Below are positions 58,337-64,000 of a stretch of DNA of 64,000 bases, piece after piece (position 1 is the stretch's first letter; each line of letters begins with the position of its first letter). The position numbers were made by a program, and so were the translations under genes. The stretch is from Telopea speciosissima (taxonomy: Eukaryota; Streptophyta; Magnoliopsida; Proteales; Proteaceae): NCBI RefSeq assembly GCF_018873765.1, contig NC_057918.1:61134871-61198870 (forward strand), written 5' to 3'. Under the pieces are notes generated by a model. It did no database searches. It worked only from the letters and a program-made list of their open reading frames with translations, and was not told the DNA's origin.

Positions 58337-59870
58337 CATGATGCATTGGTTGGAGTGTTGGGCAGTTAAGAAGCAGTATGCAGATATACTGAGTATGGTG
58401 GAGATGAGGATGTTGAAATAGATGTGTGGCAAGTTGGCTGTAGCCCCTATAAGAAGCGGCACATAGATAACAAGACTAGGAAGGATAAAGTAAGGAATGC
58501 ACAAATTGGAGCTGAGTTGGGAGTAGCCCCTATACATGAGAACATAGTTTTTAAGGCGTCGCCTAGGCGTCCAGGTGGATTTCTGGGGGTCTAATGCCTA
58601 GGCGGTTGTCGCCTTAGTGATATTGACTGCCTTGGCCGTTATTTATGTCAAGATATTATTCATAAATAAGCAAATACCCCATATTTGAATCCAATAAAAT
58701 AGTTAAAAAAATTAAATTTCAAAAGGATATAAAGCCAACCCCCCAGTTCAAGAACAAAAATTAGATTTTTGGCGGTTGGTGAGATTTTCAACTTTCTAAT
58801 GCTGGAGTTTTTCTCAAATCTAAAAATTCCATAAATCTTAATATGGTAAAACATTGCTAAAAACCAAAAGAGCGGTAAAATATTCATTTGTTTTGATATC
58901 TAAAAAAATATTTTCATTCAGGCGATTTTGACTGCATTCGAGCACACCAAATAAGGTTTGACTGAAACATAACTCCTTCAATATAAATCAGTCTTAAACA
59001 ATCTTGAATTGTTGGAAAATTGGTTTTGTGCTCTACCTAATACAAAAAGTTTCATGTAAAAATAAAATCATTTGACTAGTCAAACTTCTTAGAGAACAAG
59101 AACATTTCTCTAAATTGAAAGCAATTTAATTCCTTATAGATAAGATCATATTTTCTAAGAACAATATAAACCAAATGTGAGACTAGGTATACCAGGACAA
59201 TGACCAATTCCAAGAACAGTATAAACCAAATGTATGTTTTGATTGTTTCAAACTTCCAATAGCTTGCTTCTTCAGTTCTGTTGTCTTCTAGTTCTATGTT
59301 GATTTTTGATGACTTGATGTGGCTTAATGTTGCTTTTTTATGACTTGATATGGCTTAATATTGATTTTTGATGATATAAGTTAATGTTGTAGCATCCTAA
59401 ATAATGTTAGAAAAAAGGGCATATAAAAAATAACACTTGGGCGCTTTGGTCGCCTAAGCGCTTAGGCACCCCTCTCCCACCTTGACAACTATTCATGAGA
59501 AGCTTTGAGAGAGTCGTTTGAGGCGGCATAGTCATGTTCAACAGAGGCCTTGGGATGCATCAGTACGAAGGAGTGATTTGTTTCAGATTAAAGGATCTAA
59601 AAGAACTAGGGGCAGGCCTAAAATGACCCTAGGAGAAGTAGTGAGGAAAGTCATGCATAGTTTGAACCTTGTTTCAAGTATGACCTCGAATAGAGCTGTT
59701 TGGAGGGCATTGATCCATGTAGCCGATTCCATTTAGGTGCATATTGCTGAGTTTTTGTCGATGTTGTTGTGCTCTTTTCTTTTTGCTATTATTGTTAATA
59801 TTTTTTCTTTGGTAGGATCCATGTAACCGAACCCATTTAGATGGGATAAGGCTGAGAAGATAAAAAAAGG
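58337..59870 (+). pseudogene. RTE LINE fragment split by a MITE
   Basis: The left part 58337-58542 (WLECWAVKKQYADIL, then the region leading to PLYMR) and right part 59502-59755 (VQQRPWDASVRRSDLFQIKG, GSKRTRGRPKMTLGEVVRK) form one fragment interrupted by 58543-59493. A second family tail at about 59816-59860 shows another LINE end directly behind. Confidence 0.78.
58543..59493. mobile_element. 951-bp GGCG/CGCC-family hAT-type element
   Basis: Starts CATAGTTTTTAAGGCGTCGC and ends CACCTTGACAACTATT, flanked by exact CATGAGAA (58535-58542 and 59494-59501). The ends carry CTAGGCG and CGCCTAAGCG words. The interior at 58645-58945 matches 23740-24040. No transposase is encoded. Confidence 0.9.
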
Positions 59871-59983
59871 TATAACAAGACCAGAAATGAGGCTAAGAAG
59901 ATTGTGTGGATGACTAAGGCGGAGAAATATGAAGACCTCTATGTCAATCTAAACACAAAGGGTAGGGAAAAAGCTATCTACAA
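59871..59983 (+). pseudogene. RTE LINE internal fragment cut by a Copia LTR
   Basis: One frame gives KYEDLYVNLNTKGREKAIYN, the same segment as in the minus-strand LINE at about 57370-57310. It is interrupted at 59984 by the LTR of the following Copia element. Confidence 0.7.
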
Positions 59984-60184
59984 TGTTAGAAGATGAGAGA
60001 ATAATGTAGAGTTGAAAATAGGAGAATGGCTTGAGTAAGTTGTTTGTTCACTGAGCCCCTTCTTATATCATTCAATAATAAGGCAAAATTACAATACTGT
60101 CCTTGTACAGCTGACTATGCTAATAACAGGGACTAAACAAGGAAAAAGACCCAAAGTACCCTTAGTGGGTTACATAACTCAACA
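59984..60184 (-). repeat. 3' LTR of the minus-strand Copia element
   Basis: 201 bases. On the plus strand it reads TGTTAGAAGATG to TTACATAACTCAACA. On the minus strand it follows the polypurine tract GAGGGGGAG that adjoins the end of pol. The partner LTR lies beyond 64000, so the target duplication (TACAA on this side) cannot be confirmed. Confidence 0.8.
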
Positions 60185-63100
60185 CTCCCCCTCAAGTTGG
60201 GGCATAGATATCACACATGCCCAACTTGACTAGACTAGGATGAAATAACTGTCCACTTAACCCTTTGGTGAATACATCAACAAGTTGATCATTAGACTTC
60301 CCAAAAGGTATACAAATCTGCCCACTTTCTAATTTCTCCTTGATAAAGTGTCTGTCAATCTCCACATGCTTGGTACGATCACGTTGCAATGGATTGTGGG
60401 TAATGTTGATTGCTGCTTTGTTGTCATAGTACAACATTGTTGGACGATGAATAAAACCATAATGTCCTGGAGTAAACTCTGAAGCCACAATAACTCACAT
60501 GTCTTGGGCCATGGCACGGAATTCAACTTCAGCACCGGACCTTGCCACCATGTTTTGCTTCTTACTTCGCCATGTGACAAGGTTATCTCCTACAAAAGTA
60601 CAATAGCCTGAAGTGGATTTCCTGTCAGGGTTACCACCCCAATCAACATGTGTGTAAGCCTCAATGCGAAGATGATCATGCGGAGACAGGAGAATCCCTT
60701 TTCTGGAGCTGACTTCAAGAATGGAGAATACGAAGAACAGTAGTCATATGGGTGGAGCAGGGATCATGCTTGAACTGACTGACCAAGCTTATTGCAAATG
60801 TAATGTCCGGTCTAGTATGGGAGAGATAAATTAGTTTTCCCACCAACCGTTGATATCATCCCTTATCAACTGGATCACCATCCTTCTCTTGCAGACGAGT
60901 GGTAGCTTCCCGAGGAGTGTAACATGGATGACATCCTAACAAACCAGTCTTTGAGAGTAGGTCTAGAACATACTTCCTTTGGGAGAGAAAAATGCTTTTG
61001 GGAGAACAGACAACTTCAATCCCAAGGAAGTACCTGAGCTGGCCCTAGGTCATTAATTTCAAATTTTCGTCCCAAGAAGGTCTTCAGGTTGGAAACTTCC
61101 TCTGAATCATTACCAGTCACAACTATGTCATCGACATAGACTATAAAAAGAGTGACTCTATCCCCATTTCGATTGATGAACAAGGTGTGATCAGCATTAC
61201 TCTGTTTGTGTCCTACAGAGATCATTGCTTTGTGGAACTTGCCAAACCAAGCTCTAGGAGATTGTTTCAGCCCATATAATGCCCTCTTCAGCCTGCAAAC
61301 TTTCCCATGAGTCTTGTTCCAAGAAAAACTTGGAGGAACCTCCATATAAACCTCCTCCTCCAGCTCTCCATGAAGGAATGCATTTTTTCCCATCCAATTG
61401 CTACAAATCCCATCTTAGATTGACAGCACATGACATCAAAACCCTAATAGTGTTCAACTTTGCAACTGGGGCAAACGTCTCCTGATAGTCAATCCCATAG
61501 GTCTGAGTAAAGCCCTTGGCCACAAGCCTGGCCTTATATCTGTCCATTATTCCATCCGGCTTTTACTTGACAACAGACACCTATTTGCAACCTACTGGTT
61601 TCTTGTCCGAAGGAAGAACCAGTAGCTCCCACGTCTCATTTTTGGATAAGGCTGTCATCTCTTCCATTATGGTTGCTTTCCACTTTGGAGCTGTAATTGC
61701 CTCCTGCCATTTTTTAGGAATAGAAACAGAGGAAAGAGAGGACACAAATGCACGATAGGAAGGAGACAAAGCATCATAGGAAACAAAATTGGAGATGGGA
61801 TGTTGGGTGCAAGACCTAATGCCTTTGCGGACAACAATAGGTAAATCAAGAGAGAGATCCTTTCCAGGTAATGTACCAGAGTCTGGATCTGGATCAAGTT
61901 CTGACGGTTGGAGAAGTGGTACAACAGTGGTAGTCTCAACTTGCTCTTTGTGCACTCGGGTATGGACTTTATCAATAGGAATCTGACTCACAGGTCTACG
62001 CTCCCCCTGAATAGGAATGAGGGCTGACATTGGAGGTTTTGGAGGTGAAGGCTCCCCTTGAATAGGAACCGGTAGAAGAGCAGATACATCTTCAAACACT
62101 GGATCATGCTCCCTCTGAAGAGGTGGCTGAGAATAATATGCTAGGGACTCATGGAAGACAATGTCCATGGTAACAAATGTACGCCGAGGGGGTGGGTGAT
62201 AACACATGTATCCTTTCTGGGTGGCGGAGTAGCCTAAAAAGATACACCGAACACTCCGAGGATCAAGCTTGCCTTGAAGATGATGGTTGCAAGCATAGCA
62301 AACACAACCAAATATATTTGGGGGGACCACAAAAGAAGAACCCTGGAGAAGGTCAACAGGGGCACGACCATCAAGGATAGGGGTAGGCATACGGTTGATG
62401 AGGTAGGCAGCAGTAAGGATATCATCACTCCAATATGGAGAAGGAACCTGCCGTGCAAACATAATTGCCCGAGCCACTTCCAGAAGGTGCCGATTTTTTC
62501 TTTCAGCCACTCCATTTTGGGCTGGGGTGTCTACACAGCTGGTTTGATGAAGGATGCTATTTTCAGTCAATTTTGGAACTAGCCTTCTATGTACTCCCTC
62601 CATTATCACTCCGCAGAATTTTTAAGGTGGCATTGAATTGAGTCTGAACCATACGATGAAATAGCTGAAAACATCAAAAAACCTCACTCTTGTGCTGCAT
62701 CATATACACCCAAGTGGTCCTAGTAAAGCAGTCAATAAAGGAAACAAACCATCTATGGCCAGAAATAGAAACACAACGGGCAAGGCCCCACACATCAGTA
62801 TGAATTAAAGCAAAGGGAGAAGAACTTCTTTTATTTAATGGAGAGTAAGTGGAACGAGTCTGTTTAGCCAAAACACAGACTTCACATAAAAACTCATCCT
62901 TTTTACAATCTTTGGTCAATTGATGAAACAAAACAGCTAAAGTTCGAAGAGGAGGGTGACCAAGCTGACAATGCCATAGATGGAGATCCGAAGAAGCGGC
63001 TGAATGTAACTGATGAGGCTGAGATGAAGTTGTTGGTGAACAAATCTGACCCGTGTCAATTATGTAGAGACCACCATGTACCTTACCACCCCCAAACGTG

Positions 63101-64000
63101 TGCCCCTTCACCAGATCCTGGATAACATAATGACAGGGAAAGAAGGTTACTTTGCAGTTCAAATCTTTTGTTAGACTACTAATGGAAAGAAGATTGGTAG
63201 AAAATGAAGGAACATGCAAAACAGAATTTAATGTAAGGGTAGGAGAGCAACGAATGGAGCCCTTTCCGTTAATAGGGGAAAGAGAACCATTAGCTACTCG
63301 AACACTATCTTTGCCAAAGCAGAGAAAATACTGGGGAAACACATGGGAAGAACCAGTCATGTGGTCAGTGGCACCGGAGTCTATAATCCAAGGAACTGAG
63401 ACAGCCGATGCACAATGACTATTGACTGGAGTACCTGAGGCAAAGTGAGAACCAGAAGAGGCAGCAGGTACAGATGCTGTGGTAGGTGCAACGGAAGAGG
63501 CCTGTAGCATGCGACGGAAAGCCAGGAGTTCATCCTGAGTAAACCCAAGGTCAATAGATGGGGCAGCAGCAGCAGTAGCAGAAGACTCCGTAAGATTTGC
63601 CTCGAGATTGGATTTCACATGACCCCTATTGGCCTCAAAATCAGCAGGCTTCCCATGTAACCTCCAGCATTGAGCCTTGGTGTGATAAAGCTTGTTGCAG
63701 TGTTCGCACTTGACAAGTTCCTTGGAGGCAGCATTACCACCATCAGTAATGGTAATGGGAGTGGGGCTGGAAGTAGTCTGTAAGGCAGACCTAGCAATAG
63801 TAGGAGCATGTAACATTGCAGCCCGACAAGTCTCCTCTGTATGAACCATGGCAAATGACTGCTCTAGTGTAGGAAAGGGAGACTGGTTCAGCACTTGCAT
63901 TCTAATAGGGTCATACGCCACATTCAGACCTGCCAAGAAGTCATACACACGGATACTGTCAATGTGTTTACAATAGGCAGCAATATCAGTAGGTGTAGAG
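60185..64000 (-). pseudogene. Copia gag-pol, nearly complete, few breaks
   Basis: Read from 64000 down. Gag (runs off the window) carries the zinc knuckle CEHCNKLYHTKAQC. Protease has WIIDSGATDHMTG. The pre-integrase segment has LWHCQLGHPPLRTL, and integrase has ALIHTDVWGLARCVS and NGVAERKNRHLLEVARAIM. Reverse transcriptase has GKNAFLHGELEEEVYMEVPP and YVDDIVVTGND (YVDD at 61127-61138). RNase H has YYDNKAAINITHNP and HVEIDRHFIKEKLESG, ending YAPT at 60192. The long frames 63948-62674 and 62609-61581 are separated by a short disrupted piece; further stops lie at about 61580 and 61394, and more disruption lies between 61016 and 60488. Few breaks compared with the element at 7741 suggest a younger insertion. 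The short LTR fits small Copia lineages such as Ale, which is inference. Confidence 0.9.

Overview
The window is nuclear DNA of a flowering plant, most likely a dicot with a repeat-rich genome. The evidence is an AP2/ERF gene, a trihelix transcription-factor gene and a plant-type U-box gene, separated by Copia, Gypsy, RTE-LINE, hAT and Mutator-like elements. I see no bacterial or organellar genes and no tRNA or rRNA gene. The species cannot be named from the sequence.

Three host genes stand out. (1) 3298-3840 (+) is an intronless DREB-type AP2/ERF gene. (2) 18605-19912 (+) is a SIP1/ASIL-type trihelix factor with a 5'UTR intron at 18476-18604. (3) 47511-48416 (+) holds the first two coding exons of a gene resembling plant U-box protein 62/63; I cannot find its U-box exon in the remaining 15.6 kb.

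Layout. 1-1182: Gypsy LTR piece. 4.6-7.1 kb: old hAT-like copy, then a Copia fragment on the minus strand. 7741-14198: complete but decayed Copia element with both LTRs. 14.5-18.0 kb: repeat remnants and two Mutator-type MITEs. 20-27 kb: LTR-like DNA, MITE pieces and an RTE LINE carrying a SINE-like insertion. 27319-33240: an hAT element with terminal inverted repeats and an 8-bp target duplication, holding two younger hAT-type insertions. 33.7-37.4 kb: truncated hAT relative, Gypsy gag fragment and a compact MITE. 43.4-47.4 kb: two terminal-inverted-repeat elements, one carrying a small heat-shock-protein fragment, directly upstream of the U-box-like gene. 49.9-54.3 kb: a four-deep nest (LINE, hAT, solo LTR, hAT). 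55-60 kb: LINE fragments and MITEs. 59984-64000: Copia element on the minus strand that runs off the window.

The most notable pattern is a set of hAT-type families, nearly all flanked by 8-bp target duplications. Five share ends of the form CA(A/T)GG or CATAG, but each has its own palindromic word repeated inside the ends: GTATCG/CGATAC, CGAAATTTCG, GAGATCTCG, GGTTTC/GAAACC, or GGCG/CGCC. A sixth group has GGGTCGGG-type words and TAGGGG ends. At least nine insertions can be given exact borders from this single window.
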